From assembly GCA_029168955.1 (NCBI GenBank), contig JAPDOI010000009.1, positions 124,001 to 188,000 on the forward strand: 64,000 nucleotides of DNA. The letters run 5' to 3'. The translations under genes were made by a program, and so were the position numbers. Below, one piece after another: positions 41,030 through 52,849 of this stretch (positions are counted from its first letter, which is position 1; the number at the start of each line of letters is the position of its first letter). The notes under the pieces were generated by a model that was not told where the DNA came from, made no database searches, and saw only the letters and a program-made list of their open reading frames with translations. The stretch is from Aplectana chamaeleonis (taxonomy: Eukaryota > Nematoda > Chromadorea > Rhabditida > Cosmocercidae).

Positions 41030-42001
41030 AGGCAGTGGTCGCGATCAAATGTGCTTGTCGTCTTTTTCTCCCTGAACTCTTTTCTCGGTCTCGAAAGGTA
41101 GGACCTATAGGAAAAAACCTCGAAAAAACCGCTGTTTTGGGCCAAATTTGAAGCCTGAACTTTTTTGTCTTTTGAGGGTGGACGAGCCCACTCCATATCA
41201 TCAGCATCGATGACCTCTTCTATCAAGAACATCAGCTGGCTTGAAATTGAATTTCAGTCAATGAACCTTCGGAATTATGTACACATCTAGTCAAAAACAA
41301 TGACTGAAGTGCTTTCTTTCATTGCTCAACTGTTTTTCTTAGATAAATTTGCGTTTATTTTTTCCTCTGAATGTCGATGATTTTTGACTGCTCGGCATGA
41401 GACTGCCATCATCTTGGTCGACGCTGTGCACGTGTGCACGAACTGGCTTCTTTAAGGCAGCGTCCATACGTTGCGAGAGCGGGCGCTCCCGCTGTTGTGC
41501 GCCTCTCAACGCTGCCCGCAAATTAACACAGGCGAACATCCCCTACCTCGTGTTGATTCGATTGAAAACGTTTGATCGGGTGATCAATCATTCAAGTCGG
41601 CGCAACGGCTGATGATTTTCCATGGTTTTCGGCTTTCGTGGAGGGATTATGGAAAACAAGGGCAGTAGTTTTGCTACAGGTTTAGTGCCACCTGCTTTAG
41701 TGAAGGAGCAGTAAGCTTGAAACATGCTGCCTACTTCGTGGTGCTGGCGTAAGCGTGCGAGAGCGAGCGGGCGAGGGCGCGCGAGGAGGAGCGCCTGTGA
41801 GCGGCTAGCGAATCGTATGCCCACGATGACCATCGATTTTGCGTAATCGCACGCTCGCCACGTATGGACGGAGCCTAAGCCCTGGAAACTCTAATTCTAG
41901 CCCGTTTTTCACCGCTCTAACTTCATAGGATCTCAGCTCTTTATGATCTGAGCTGATTTTTGTAGTTTTTTCGATAACGTTTTTGATCGTGACCACTGCC
42001 T
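41030..42001 (-). mobile_element. AGGCAG-end element, subfamily 1, intact TTAA flanks
   Basis: Ends AGGCAGTGGTCGCGATCA and GATCGTGACCACTGCCT, with TTAA on both sides (41026-41029 and 42002-42005). The interior matches 10290-10669 and 48784-49290. A GGCTCC MITE (41456-41875) has inserted in it; without that it is about 550 bp. Confidence 0.88.
41456..41875. mobile_element. GGCTCC MITE, copy 2, TAA target duplication
   Basis: Ends GGCAGCGTCCATACGTTGCG and its partner CGTATGGACGGAGCC. TAA flanks at 41453-41455 and 41876-41878. The unfilled version of the site is seen in the related element near 48895-48915. Opposite orientation to copy 1. Confidence 0.9.
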
Positions 42002-42542
42002 TTAATTTTACTCTGCCTAAAAAATCATCGAAACCGCTTCGAAAATTTGCCAGGAAGGGTCTAACTACTACCAAAGCACATTTCATAATTATATGCGCAC
42101 CTACGAAAAAGCTCCTAGTCCGTGGATTTTTTCCTTAACGAAGGTGATTTTCATTCGAAAAAAGCCCTCAGGAAAACTATACCAGTCGTAGTGAAACCGA
42201 AAAATACGGCGAACAAAGAAAATATACTTTGTAACTCTTGGTTGACTTTGAGCCCACAACTGCATACTCTGGTGACATGGAAAGCCCAGTGGCTAGCTTT
42301 CGGCACCCCGAAACCAAGTTGCATCACCTTTTGCATATTCTCTTGTGGTGTGGAACCTAAAAGACAAACCTGAGTACAGACGACGAGGAGGTGGGACGAG
42401 AGCGAGAGGGTGCTGTGAGGAAGGATGCGGCTTGAATACTATGCCTTATTCTATAGAGTTATTTCCACCCCAATTCAGTGCAATTGAACCTTCGATTCTT
42501 CCATTTCGTTATTTTCCAAAAAAAACTGTTCTCTTGTAGCAT
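42002..42542. other. No gene recognised
   Basis: Unique sequence; a plus-strand frame at 42122-42373 has no paired splice sites. Confidence 0.35.
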
Positions 42543-42890
42543 TTAATTTCCGTCGCCAACCACATGTGTTGCACGATTCAGAATCCGGCACAGACTCGGA
42601 AATACATCCCTGTGGTTCCAAACTTGCTGAGAACAAATCGAAATCCTTGTAGAAGAAATTAAACTAACAAGGACTTTCTCGTAAGAAGACAGGAGAAGTC
42701 CATCGGAAAAGCGTACAATGATCATCACTCTGAACCGAATTTCTAAAACTTTACATGAAAGCGGTACAATGTGGCGGTCGCCGAATGGTGAAGTTGGAGT
42801 CATTCCAAGTGATCCGTCGTTTTCGTCGTAGCAGAAAACATAGAAACTCTCTCCAATAACCATAACTTCGATCCAACATACGTTACGCCT
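42543..42890 (-). CDS. Candidate coding stretch, unknown protein
   Basis: A minus-strand frame stays open for about 116 codons and reads protein-like (IGESFYVFCYDENDGSLGMT). An overlapping frame (42800-43024) is also open, which weakens the case. No donor or acceptor of good quality bounds it. No family recognised. Confidence 0.25.
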   Translation of the reverse strand, partial: RRNVCWIEVMVIGESFYVFCYDENDGSLGMTPTSPFGDRHIVPLSCKVLEIRFRVMIIVRFSDGLLLSSYEKVLVSLISSTRISICSQQVWNHRDVFPSLCRILNRATHVVGDGN

Positions 42891-43129
42891 ATTTGGAATG
42901 TGTTGTTATACTCATGCGTTGCAATGTAGTTATTTGATGAGTGTTTATTTACGACTTCCAATAAATCTTGGTACCGCAACTGCCGATATGATAGCACATT
43001 GTCCTTCTGTAACGTGCCGACCAAGTGTAGTACAGTTTATACGGCTAAGGTTTCGGCGTTTTCCTAGTCACCCTCAGATCGACACAAACGGAGAGGAATG
43101 AGCCAGTACTAGGGACTAAGGTACTGCAG

Positions 43130-43225
43130 CATGGTACTGCCCGTGGCGGACTAATGACCTCATGGTATTGCCTGTAGCTGACTGATTACCTCAAGGTACA
43201 GCCAGTGGCTGATCCATGCCCCCCA
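43130..43225 (+). repeat. Three-copy tandem repeat, about 31-bp unit
   Basis: Diverged units starting CATGGTACTGCCCGTGGC, CATGGTATTGCCTGTAGC and CAAGGTACAGCCAGTGGC. Confidence 0.7.
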
Positions 43226-44264
43226 ACGAGCACAGGTCAAAGTCGAGGGTTCTGCGTGCTGCGATATCAGACTCACAACATTAAATCGTGACCGTTACCT
43301 CAAAACATGCATTCCCGTGAGCGCGCACTCGGTGGTCTCCCAGAGGTGTGGCTGTCTTGAACTAATGGAGACCACCTAGATGTTCTTTTATTCGTGCACA
43401 AAGTGGTCTGCCTGCTTCCCCTATAAATTATTTCTAATGGCTTTCTGATAAATGCCGCTTATATGAAATTGGAATTACTCAGTCCATGCTAATAGGAATT
43501 GACTTTTTTTGCAAAGAACACTGTAAAACCACAACTAGTTTCCTTCTTTAGGAAGCGGTACCTCAAAAAAAAAAGAGTTCTCGCGCATTCTATGACAATA
43601 AAAGGTAGAGACTACTCCATAGTGAGTAATTTTATGATAAACATAAATTTGGTCCTTAACGACCCTGTCTTGTTTTGCCACAATCAGTCAAGCGTTTGTA
43701 ATGAGAGTCTTCGTCGTTCCTCCATTTTATGTCGTCTACCCTATATAAACGTGAAGAACATAACTCTTTCTGTATCTGTACAATCTAAGCCCCACCGTAA
43801 CTTTCCAAACTGATCATCGCCGTGATTCTATCCGCAACTTATGCAACTTTATGACTAATCCTTACACTCACGATGTTAAATACAAGATTCGGTCACATAC
43901 AGTAATAACAACTCCATAACAACCACAGGTGTACATGCCTTCCTTGCATGCTGCTCAAACGGTTTTTAAAAAACTGAGGCGTCGCTAATACTTCATACGT
44001 CTGGAACCGCTGTTTTTTGCCCACAAATTGTTAACGATTTATGGGGGTTCATGTGGTTCAAGCTGGAAAAGCTCGTGAAACGAACCAAAACTCCATTACT
44101 GTGACGTCGGAGCCAGAAAGAAGTTGATCCACTACCGTGCACGCCTGAACAGCACCGGTATAAGATGCATCATGTATCCACAGTAACCTGCCGTAATCTT
44201 CCGAAATACTGAAATTAGTGGGCATCAAATTTGGGTAGAGCGCCGCAAACTACCTACCCCCTTG
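43226..44264. other. No gene recognised
   Basis: Unique sequence with a short plus-strand frame (43499-43813) lacking splice or motif support. Confidence 0.4.
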
Positions 44265-44560
44265 AAGGCACATTCCAACCTCAAAATCGTTTTTTCTGTT
44301 TTCTGGCTATCTTGAAAAAAAGGTCCCACGCTTATTTCAATGAAGTCTCTGGGATCGTACAAGACCTGATGGGAACGGAGTTACATATGACCCCTCAAAC
44401 ATTGAACTGCGGATGTATAATGGACGAGTTGTCTGAGACTTGTAACTTCCGTCATTTGCAACCGATGCATGCGAGCCGACCTGGATAAAGAGAGGAACTG
44501 AGAATGAAGGGAATAAAGGGACTATTTATCGGGAACCATCGCTCATCTTGCCACTGTGGA
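44265..44560 (+). mobile_element. AGGCAG-end element, subfamily 2, decayed copy
   Basis: The interior matches 10997-11470 and 57323-57808 (GACGAGTTGTCTGAGACTTG, GGGAACCATCGCTCAT). The left end AAGGCACATTC is a degraded terminus; the right end is lost. Confidence 0.7.
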
Positions 44561-45034
44561 GCTTGAAATATCGTAAAAGGTGCGTGCCAAAGTGGTTTCC
44601 TGATGTGGGCGCCCCAGGGGGCTTCTTCCTATGTCTCGCTTTGTGGGAGGATCTGAGAAATATCGCTTGATAGGTCCTATAAGGGTTGAGTCTACTTTAC
44701 AATTATGTGGAAACCTCAGGTTTCCTCCCTAAGCTTGGACTGTGCCTCAAAGGAGATTGGGCGAAAGAAGTTTGAGTTTTTTTTTTTCGCACAAACTGAT
44801 TACAAATCTTTTTCCACTATTTAAGGCAGCCGAAATGGTGTTTTCTAGACTACTCGGAAGAAAATGGATCAGAAAGTCATGGCCGGAAGGGGAATTCTGG
44901 AAACTGGTCTCTCGCTAACGCGCAATGAACCTTATTCTATTTTTTTTCATATTTTTTTAGTTAGTGTGTCCTTATTGTACATGAAAATGGCGAGTTTTCC
45001 GAAAACAATAATTCGTGAAAAAATCAAGGTTTAA
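44561..45034. other. No gene recognised
   Basis: Includes a T-rich stretch (44777-44790). No exon signals or terminal repeats. Confidence 0.4.
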
Positions 45035-45471
45035 AGGCAGTGTCCACGATAAACTTCGTCCTCGGTTTTTGGCCGGAAATCGAAAGTTCAGGGTCTCATT
45101 GGAGCACTGGGGTCGAATGAACGGACGAAAACGAGGCGAAAGAGCTCCATACGGCTCCGAAGTCTGCTCGCGCTAGCCCTTCCGCTCGCGGTCGAGTTTT
45201 CCGAGGAACAGCTTGGTCCGCTTTCACATTAGCATTGGAGCGCGAGCGCGGCTGAGTTTTAGCATTGGGGCGCATTTTCGCACGCTGTCTACTTCAGGCC
45301 CAAGCCCGAGCAACTGAACCACCGTTTGAATGTGGCTTTCAAAAAGAAGAGCTGATTTTCGATGTTTCGCAGCGCTTTTCATGATTCTTTCTTCACTGAT
45401 GAAACAGACAGACTCTAAACCTTCGTTTTCTGATTGAAACACGAGAACGATTTTTATTGTGGACACTGCCT
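45035..45471 (+). mobile_element. AGGCAG-end element, 437 bp
   Basis: Ends AGGCAGTGTCCACGATAAA and TTATTGTGGACACTGCCT, with TTAA at the left and TTGA at the right. The interior differs from subfamilies 1-3. Confidence 0.82.
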
Positions 45472-45663
45472 TTGAAGTAGTCGGCAGTGGCGCTACAATC
45501 CCGCCAATAGATTCTTGAGCGTTTATTAATTTTCTAGAGAATATTTTATGCCTATTCGAGGACTATGTGGTCTTCAAGGGCGTTACACAGGATTTTAAAA
45601 GATATCATCAAATCTGAAGGCCTCAGGGTAACTGGATTCAATGCCGAAATCGAGCTTACCGGA

Positions 45664-46365
45664 TCATACTCTAAGACGGGTGAGCGCTAATGTGCTACAC
45701 ACCTCTGTGCGTCGGCTAGCTGAGGTAGCCACAGCTGAGCGCACGGTGGTGTGAGTGGGAACATGCTCGCTCGGGAGGCGTTTAATGCAGGTTCGACTCC
45801 TGCATGTGCCAAACAGTTTTGCGTACAACTCAGCATCCTTATGATTTTTCAAAAGGACGATTTTTTGGATCGCAAGAATCCCCACCAGCAAAAGTTGGCC
45901 ATGCGCACATTGTGATAGAAAATGAAATCCAAATCCTGACGAAGGGTGGCTCCTTTCGATGGAATGCATGCATTTTTTGATCCACCTCACGCTTCTTATG
46001 TTCTCGGATGGGTCAAAGCGAGTGATTGAGCAGAAGGAACGGTAAGTGATTGCAGTCAGTACGATGCCTCTTAAGACCGTATATAGGGATCTGTAGCAAA
46101 AAATCGAAATGCCACATTCGGAGGGAGCCCGCCAGTGGCCGTACTCTTGAGATGGCTGCCTATCTTGAGATGGCACTGCCCCAAGAATGGAATAAATGAC
46201 CGCATTCTGTATAGTTGAGTCGGAACGAACTGAAGAAACTCCCTGCGCAACTAGGAAAGCCCTTCTTCTGTGAGTCGTTTCATCTCTGCAAATTACCTTC
46301 GTTAGAACCGCAAGGTTAATCTTGAAATTAAAAAAAGCGTTGTATATGTAGAGAATAGAGGCCAA
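45664..46365 (-). other. Long open frame (233 codons) overlapping a tRNA-like repeat
   Basis: The frame is stop-free for 702 bp on the minus strand. Its last third overlaps a dispersed repeat also found at 27240-27420 (shared GTTCCCA, AGAGGTGT and CACAT words). On the plus strand that repeat carries a perfect box B-like GGTTCGACTCC inside a T-arm-like stem (GCAGG/CCTGC at about 45786-45802), but no tRNA acceptor stem. The upstream two thirds show no known motif. It may be a chance frame. Confidence 0.4.
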
Positions 46366-47877
46366 TCACACTTGACCAAAAGACCAAAGCTGAAAGTCCG
46401 AAATTAGTCGAAATTGAGTGGCGGGAAATTTTATCTACAAACTGTTTTTTACACATGATGCGTACATATCTTCGATCACTGGTTGAGAGGTAGCCGCGGC
46501 GCAGCGAACTAATGTGACAGCACTCGATCGATGTTCATGGCTATCATTACCTCCTCGCTTCCGAGCGTGCAACGTGTGTTCGTCGCGGCTACGTCTCAAC
46601 TAGTGATCAACGATACATACGTATACTCGAATCATTGTCCCTGCAGTTTATTGCTGCTTTTTCCGAAACTAGACCTCAACTACATACGTAGGAATCCAAA
46701 CATGGTTTTAACGTTTCCACAGAACTCAACAAACGCATTGCTCATAATCCGGTAGTCCATAATCTTAATTGGAAAGCAATTCATGACAGCTTTTAGTGTC
46801 CTAACTCTAATGTACTCTTTTCATCTCAAACCGGTCCCCATTCCCAACCCCACAAGGCGATACTAGTGTTTTACTGGTGACTGCCAACTCGTCCTCTCGC
46901 ATTCCAAGCATTGCGAAACTCCGCTCCAATTGTCTTTGCAATGGGGTAACCAAATCTTCCCCTCTGTTGTGATTTCTCCCTTCAGTATCACTCCAATTTT
47001 CTGCAATGAATGCTAAACCATCTTCTAATTCACGACGTTAAGTTACGAAGAAAATTACGTTACCGACAATCCCTACATATCTCGAAAAAGAATGGAAAAT
47101 TATGTAAAAGAATTCAGGTCACTTGAAACAGTAAAAGTTCGAGATAGGCGAATTAGAGAGAAACACCCAGACAATATTTCGATTTTGGGATCATCCTTTA
47201 ATACTTCTGGATCATCCTGTAGGACTTAACCATGAGTAGGTAGGTGCCGCATGGTTTCTAGGCATATATGATCAGATTTGTAGCAGGGACTACTCGTTTT
47301 TTCCAGATTGGCTCATCAAATCATTTCCCGAATCTCAAACGAAAAAGGATAAGACTACCAGTAAGAGGGCTTCCGAGAAGCGGCGTCTACCGTTTTTTTT
47401 TAGTTTCCCATGAGACATTTTTCTCATAAGACATTTGTCCTTAAATCCAGGGAAGTTTCTCCGGAGCGCTACAAAGCCCATCCTAGGCCTTTTTCTCTCA
47501 ACCATCTAGCGTTTCCGCCGTAGGTGACTCCCAACGACCTCATATTGAGGTGCACGAACTAGATATCATGCATTAGTCATAGCTAATACCTCTCCCGGTT
47601 GGGTATCGTCAAGCCCGCTCCAGCCATTCCTTTTTCGGGAGTTGAGCCGCCAACAGACCTATTCTGTACAGTCAGCCTCATTTGAATTTTCTGACAACAC
47701 CAGTATACATACATATGTCTTGCTGTATATTTTTGTTTGAATCGACAATTTGATATTTCATTTTCCTACCTATTTGTTTGATTATTTCCTTAATAATTTC
47801 TTCACGCACTCAAGTATTCAATCGTTTGTCTACATAAACCTTATTCTTTCTATACCTCCATCTTCTCATTCCTTCCC
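46366..47877. other. No gene recognised
   Basis: About 1.5 kb of mostly unique sequence without paired splice sites, known protein motifs or inverted ends. Confidence 0.45.
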
Positions 47878-48717
47878 TCATTCATTCATTCATTCATTCA
47901 TTCATTCATTCATTCATTCATTCATTCATTCATTCATTCATTCATTCATTCATTCATTCATTCATTCATTCATTCATTCCATTCATCCATTCATCCATTC
48001 ATTCATTCACTCCATTCATTTCACTCACTCACTCACTCACTCACTCACTCACTCACTCATTCATTCATTCATTCAATCATTCATTCATTCATTCATTCAT
48101 TCATTCATTCATTCATTCATTCATTCGTTTGTTCGTTCGTTCGTTCGTTCGTTCGTTCGTTCGTTCGTTCATTCATTCATTCATTCATTCATTCATTCAT
48201 TCATTCATTCATTCATTCATTCACTCATTCACTATTCATTCATTCATTCATTCATTCATTCATTCATTCATTCATTCATTCATTCATTCATTCATTCATT
48301 CATTCATTCATTCGTTCGTTCATTCATTCATTCATTCATTCATTCATTCATTCATTCATTCATTCATTCATTCATTCATTCATTCATTCATTCATTCATT
48401 CATTCATTCATTCATTCATTCATTCATTCATTCATTCATTCATTCATTCATTCATTCATTCATTCATTCATTCATTCATTCATTCATTCATTCATTCGCT
48501 CGTTCGTTCGTTCGTTCGTTCATTCATTCATTCATTCATTCATTCATTCATTCATCCATTCATTCACTCACTCACTCACTCACTCACTCATTCATTCATT
48601 CATTCATTCATTCGTTCGTTCGTTCGTTCATTCATTCATTCATTCATTCATTCATTCATCCATTCATTCATTCATCCGTTCATTCATTCATTCATTCATT
48701 CATTCATTCATTCATTG
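47878..48717 (+). repeat. ATTC tetranucleotide microsatellite, about 840 bp
   Basis: Uninterrupted TTCA units with blocks where the unit changes to CTCA (48006-48055, 48565-48590) or GTTC (48126-48168, 48498-48520, 48612-48630), and a few single-base variants. A 322-residue open frame of HSFI repeats results from the 4-bp unit reading through all frames. Confidence 0.98.
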
Positions 48718-48783
48718 AATTCACTGTATCGTGAGCGATCTCTGGGAGCCTGAAAGCCAGAGACGATTGAGATTCACTCTCAA

Positions 48784-49290
48784 AGGCAGCGGTCAGGATG
48801 AAAAACGTTATCGAAAAAACTACAAAAATCAGCTTAGATCAAAAACAGCTGAGAAAAAATGAAGGTAACGCGGTGAAAAACGGGCTAGAATTAGAGTTTC
48901 TAGGGCCCAAAGAAGCCAGTTCGTGCACACGTGCACAGATCCGACCAGAAAGATCGCAGTCTCTCGCCGAGCAGTCAAAAATCATAGACATTCAGAGTAA
49001 GAAATAAATGCAAATTTACCTAATAAAAACAGATGAGCAATGAAAGAAACCACTCCAGTCAATGTTTTTAACTAGATGTGTACATAAATCCGAAGGTTCA
49101 TTGATTGAAATTCAATTTCAAGCCAGCTGATGTTCTTGATATAAGAGGTCATCGATGCCGATGATGTGGAGTGGGCTCGTCCACCATCAAAAGACAAGAA
49201 AATTCTGGCATTCAAACTTGGCCCGAAGCAGTGGTTTTTTTTACGATTTTTTCTCATAGGTCCTACTTTCTTATAGGTTGACTTTTTCGA
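48784..49290 (+). mobile_element. AGGCAG-end element, subfamily 1, truncated right end
   Basis: The left end AGGCAGCGGTCAGGATGAAA and interior match 41030-42001 in the opposite direction. It keeps the unfilled version of the site that the GGCTCC MITE occupies there. Homology fades after about 49280. Confidence 0.8.
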
Positions 49291-50199
49291 TTTTGATTTT
49301 TTCGCGAAATTAGGACCCATGCTCAAAGACCGAAATTCCCACCGTTGCAGAACATTTTTCTTATAGTAGCTTGTGAATGATTAATCAATGTCAGGTACCG
49401 CTGATCAGTTTTTCTGCGTGAATGCGTGGCCTTTAAAGGCGCCGAGGAATTTGATGCTGGAATTCATCATTCATATGGAAAATCCCTCTTAAACGTCTGT
49501 GGCCTAGTCGAATGCCTTAGGAGTACAGTTTGGCATTTCAACGTGCTGTGTTGTTTCCGGGTCTTCCGGAATCCGAATCCTGAATTCTGATGAAGAGAGA
49601 GTATTTCAAGCTTTCTATTGTTTTTACAGGTATGATGAAACTTCTATTACGAGTACATATACTGTTGCCTGAACATGCATATACGTAAAAATTGTGATAT
49701 CCTCAAGCCAATGATATCCGATAGATTTGAAGCTTTCAATCCTAAATCACATGAAGCGATAAATCTAACTTGTCATACACACCTCATCACTCATCCTCAT
49801 TCCGTCCCTCAAATCTCTGCACGTCTCGTTTTTGATGAATTCCCAAACTCAGTCATCGTGGAAGCGAGAATTCACCTTCTATCGTTCTAAATTTTCCATG
49901 AAGCAGCACAAGCTGCCCTGCATCTTTCAGCTCTCTCATATTTTTAGAACACTGGTTCTCCGCGGCTAAAGTTATTTAAACAAAATTCATCATTGATCCA
50001 TTTTACGTTTTCAAACTCTCGAATGTCATGTATCTAGAAACAAGTTCAAAAAATTCGCTTTCAGCACCATTGGTAGGAGTTGGCCAGAAGGAGCGAGAGT
50101 ACGCGTTTTTGCGTGTGAGGCGGCATGCAGAGTTTTCGCGGGGTGACGCTGTTTTACAAGTTAGCGCGAAGCGAACATCGCGCCAAGCAGACACTCAGG
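49291..50199. other. No gene recognised
   Basis: Unique sequence; a plus-strand frame at 49675-49890 has no splice support. Confidence 0.4.
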
Positions 50200-50480
50200 G
50201 GCAGCATGCGCGTACGCGGCGGATCAGGTTGGGGTTTGGCAGGGCTTGGGGCGTCGGCTCGTTTGATGATAGCAGCGCGAGGGCTTAAAAGGGGTTGGGG
50301 TATCATTGAAAAATCGTTTCCTCGCCAACCAGTGGGACAGGATAGTGGGGCAGCCGAAAAGCCGATGAGTCGCCAATCATTGATTATTTCCAACACTCGC
50401 GGAGCAATCATCAAGCGAGCCGACGCCCCGAACCCTGCCCAACCTCAACCTAACCCGCCGCGTACGTGCATGCCGCCCCA
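50200..50480. mobile_element. Short fold-back element, 80-bp arms
   Basis: GGGGCGTCGGCTCGTTTGAT in the left arm (50204-50283) is mirrored in 50394-50474 at roughly 85% identity. GC-rich; no duplication identified. Confidence 0.7.
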
Positions 50481-50484
50481 GATC

Positions 50485-51222
50485 TGAAAGCTCCGCAAAC
50501 GATTGGCGACTACGCGCGATCGCGTACGTACGTAGTTTCATCTAAACAAGCAGAGGAAATTTCTTTATAAGAATAGCTACAGTCTTTTCGTGTTTGTTTT
50601 GGTGTAAGTGATCCTAAATAAGTATGCTTACTTTACAGATTTCGTTGTTAGATTTATTTATGTTAATGAAAACACACTGAAGAAAAGCTGCGACGAGCTT
50701 TCCTTCGCGCGACGTCGCATCGCATTGCGAAGCGATGCTAATGACTTCGCGCTACGCCAAACTGCTCGTCATTTCAGATGTAACGCCCCTCTTCACTGTG
50801 AACACCTAGCGACTACGCGACGCGACCTCGGTCGATATGTAGCAAGGGTGTGCATAATAGCGAACATTTTTGTCATGAAGAGTGAATCGTTAATTTTTGA
50901 CAAAAAACCGGGTTATTATGTTGACGCATTAACACATCAATTTTGCATTCCGTTAAAATATTTTGAAAACCATTACCTGGTCTCAACGAAATTCAATAAA
51001 TCGTCAGAGGCCCCATAGCAATCAGTGCAATAATTCCACCAATTGACGAACTGAGTTAGCGTAACATCAAGACTTTTCGTTGAGCGTAATCATAAATTTT
51101 TGAGAAAAAAAAATTCCTTAAACCGTAACTGCGTTAACACGTTAACGTTATAACGCACAGCCCTGGTACGGAGGCTAATTATAAAGTCGCGTCGCGCCGC
51201 GAATGATCTCTGAACACCTCCT
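50485..51222 (+). repeat. CGCG-rich dispersed repeat, copy 2, with nested element
   Basis: Homologous to 28170-28620. The homology is interrupted by 50839-51168 and resumes with GTCGCGTCGCGCCGC. Confidence 0.7.
50839..51168. mobile_element. Nested hAT-like MITE (CAAGGGTGTGC ends)
   Basis: Left end CAAGGGTGTGCATAATAGCG and right end CGTTATAACGCACAGCCCTG are imperfect inverted repeats with the CAGGG/CAAGG start of hAT elements. The 8-bp flanks (ATATGTAG / GTACGGAG) share five positions, compatible with an eroded duplication. Confidence 0.6.
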
Positions 51223-51327
51223 CACACGACACACATCATGGCGCCGTGTAGCCGAGTACTGTACAATATGAAACACCAAATATTGCATCTCTATATTTTG
51301 TTAACTTAATTCCCAGCAATCATTTAA

Positions 51328-51826
51328 GGTAGTGTTCACAATAAAAAACCGTGTTCTAGTTGACGATATTCTTGAGTGCATAGGTCCCCTCAAAACACTA
51401 AAATGCGGGAGAAAAAGTGTTTCAATAAATCTCTGAACTACTTAATTATGTCTTTGGTGTGCACCGGGAGACTGCAGACAAAGCGTCAGACCTGACGTCG
51501 GCACTTGATTCTGTGCTTTGAAATTCCAAGGTAGGTGAATTTGCTTTACTTTTATTGCACCGGAAAGTCTTTGAACATAAGAGAGGCCAGTGTGCATGTT
51601 GGGATATGAGAACCTTCCAAGGAACATTCGAAAATTCGGTGCCCGTTCTCTGGTGAAACGAACACAGGACAACTGTTATATAAAGTGGGAATGGGTGATC
51701 CAATGGGTTGCCTGATATACGAAATTTTCACCCACTTCTTGGCCGTTTTTCGTCGTCTTCCTAGAGGGACCCAAAGCTTACGTTTATGTCGAAAATGGGG
51801 CAACTTTTTGCTAGTGAGCACTGCCT
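51328..51826 (+). mobile_element. AGGCAG-end element, subfamily 3
   Basis: Left end GGTAGTGTTCACAATAAA after TTAA; right end CTAGTGAGCACTGCCT before CTAA. The interior (ACAAAGCGTCAGACCTGACG) matches 58806-59351. Confidence 0.82.
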
Positions 51827-52590
51827 CTAACAGAAGACGCTAAATAAGCAAAAACACGTCCCCACGCGCTCTCCATGACAGAGTATTTTTTGTAAATAGG
51901 GAATAAAATTGGGTATAGAAGCATTGTTCCAGAAACTACAGCTGCTCTTTCTCACTTTTCCCTCTATAACATTGTTCAGAATAAGTGCAGTCACCCGTTG
52001 GTAGTACATACATATAAATGCCCATGCTAAGGAGGGCAATAAGCAAATTACCTCTTCTCGTACCCTGGAGAACTAGTTTTCTCTCCATGCATCGGTTTCA
52101 ACTGTTGTGTGTAGAGCACATTTATTTGCGTTTGACTCCCGGCTAAAGCGTTTGCCACCTACTAGAGACTCCAAATCACCCTTAACCCTCGCCTCGGGAC
52201 TGTTCAAATAGTATCGGCGCCACTCGTGTCACATGAGGTTCACCGTCATTTCTTTCATCTTTTCATAGGATAAGGATCCTTAATCGCTTTCGAAATTTCT
52301 TTTTTCAACGTTGACTACCATAGAACTGAGGAGGCTCATCTATGCAGAGAACTTCACAAGGAATTTGTCGTCTAACTCATTTACATACTATCAAGCGTTG
52401 ATCTTGATGAGGTAGAAGTTTCATACCTGCATTTTGCCTCTCTCTCTGAATGTTTCCTAGGTTTCTCTCAATGTAGAACGAGTTATTTAAGCTCTCGACG
52501 CGAATTCGAATGGATAATTAACTGGAATGTATTATTCTTATCCTAATACAATAACAATTTCAAAGACTGCTCTTGAGCATAAATTATTTT
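51827..52590. other. No gene recognised
   Basis: Unique sequence, no splice-paired frames or terminal repeats. Confidence 0.4.
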
Positions 52591-52593
52591 TCG

Positions 52594-52616
52594 CTCCCGC
52601 CGCGAAGCGGCGGGAG
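52594..52616. other. GC-rich perfect hairpin followed by a T tract
   Basis: CTCCCGCCGC, a GAA loop, then GCGGCGGGAG: a 10-bp perfect stem, with a T7 run at 52626-52632. It looks like an intrinsic terminator, but nothing bacterial surrounds it. A similar GCCGC-TTC-GCGGC hairpin occurs near 1819-1831. Confidence 0.6.
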
Positions 52617-52849
52617 TGGTTTGCTTTTTTTCTTCACTTCACTTCTTTTCGAACCCTTCTTCGGATTAAATCTTCGAGAATGGCTTTTTATGAATCGCAA
52701 TAAATTGATGTTTTCGAACACAGTTTTTCAAAAATGAGCAATTGATTTTTTTTTTCGGTTCGTCAGCTCCAATTTCTTCTTGGATGAGTCTTTGTATTTT
52801 GAACTTATACTGTTCTCTGTTGGCTTCAGGTGAATATTTGTGTATTCTC

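Noticed and set aside
45035..45471. Tc1/mariner assignment for AGGCAG-end elements based on TA flanks
   Set aside because: The cleanest copies show TTAA on both sides, so TA alone would under-describe the target; the superfamily is left open.
45700..45815. Functional tRNA gene
   Set aside because: The T-arm is perfect, but no 5' acceptor strand pairs with the 3' side and no anticodon arm can be placed.
47750..48734. 322- and 201-residue open frames rich in HSFIHSF
   Set aside because: They are translations of a 4-bp microsatellite, which is open in several frames by construction.
52594..52632. Bacterial contamination or intrinsic terminator
   Set aside because: The surrounding sequence has the same repeat families as the rest of the window and no bacterial genes.
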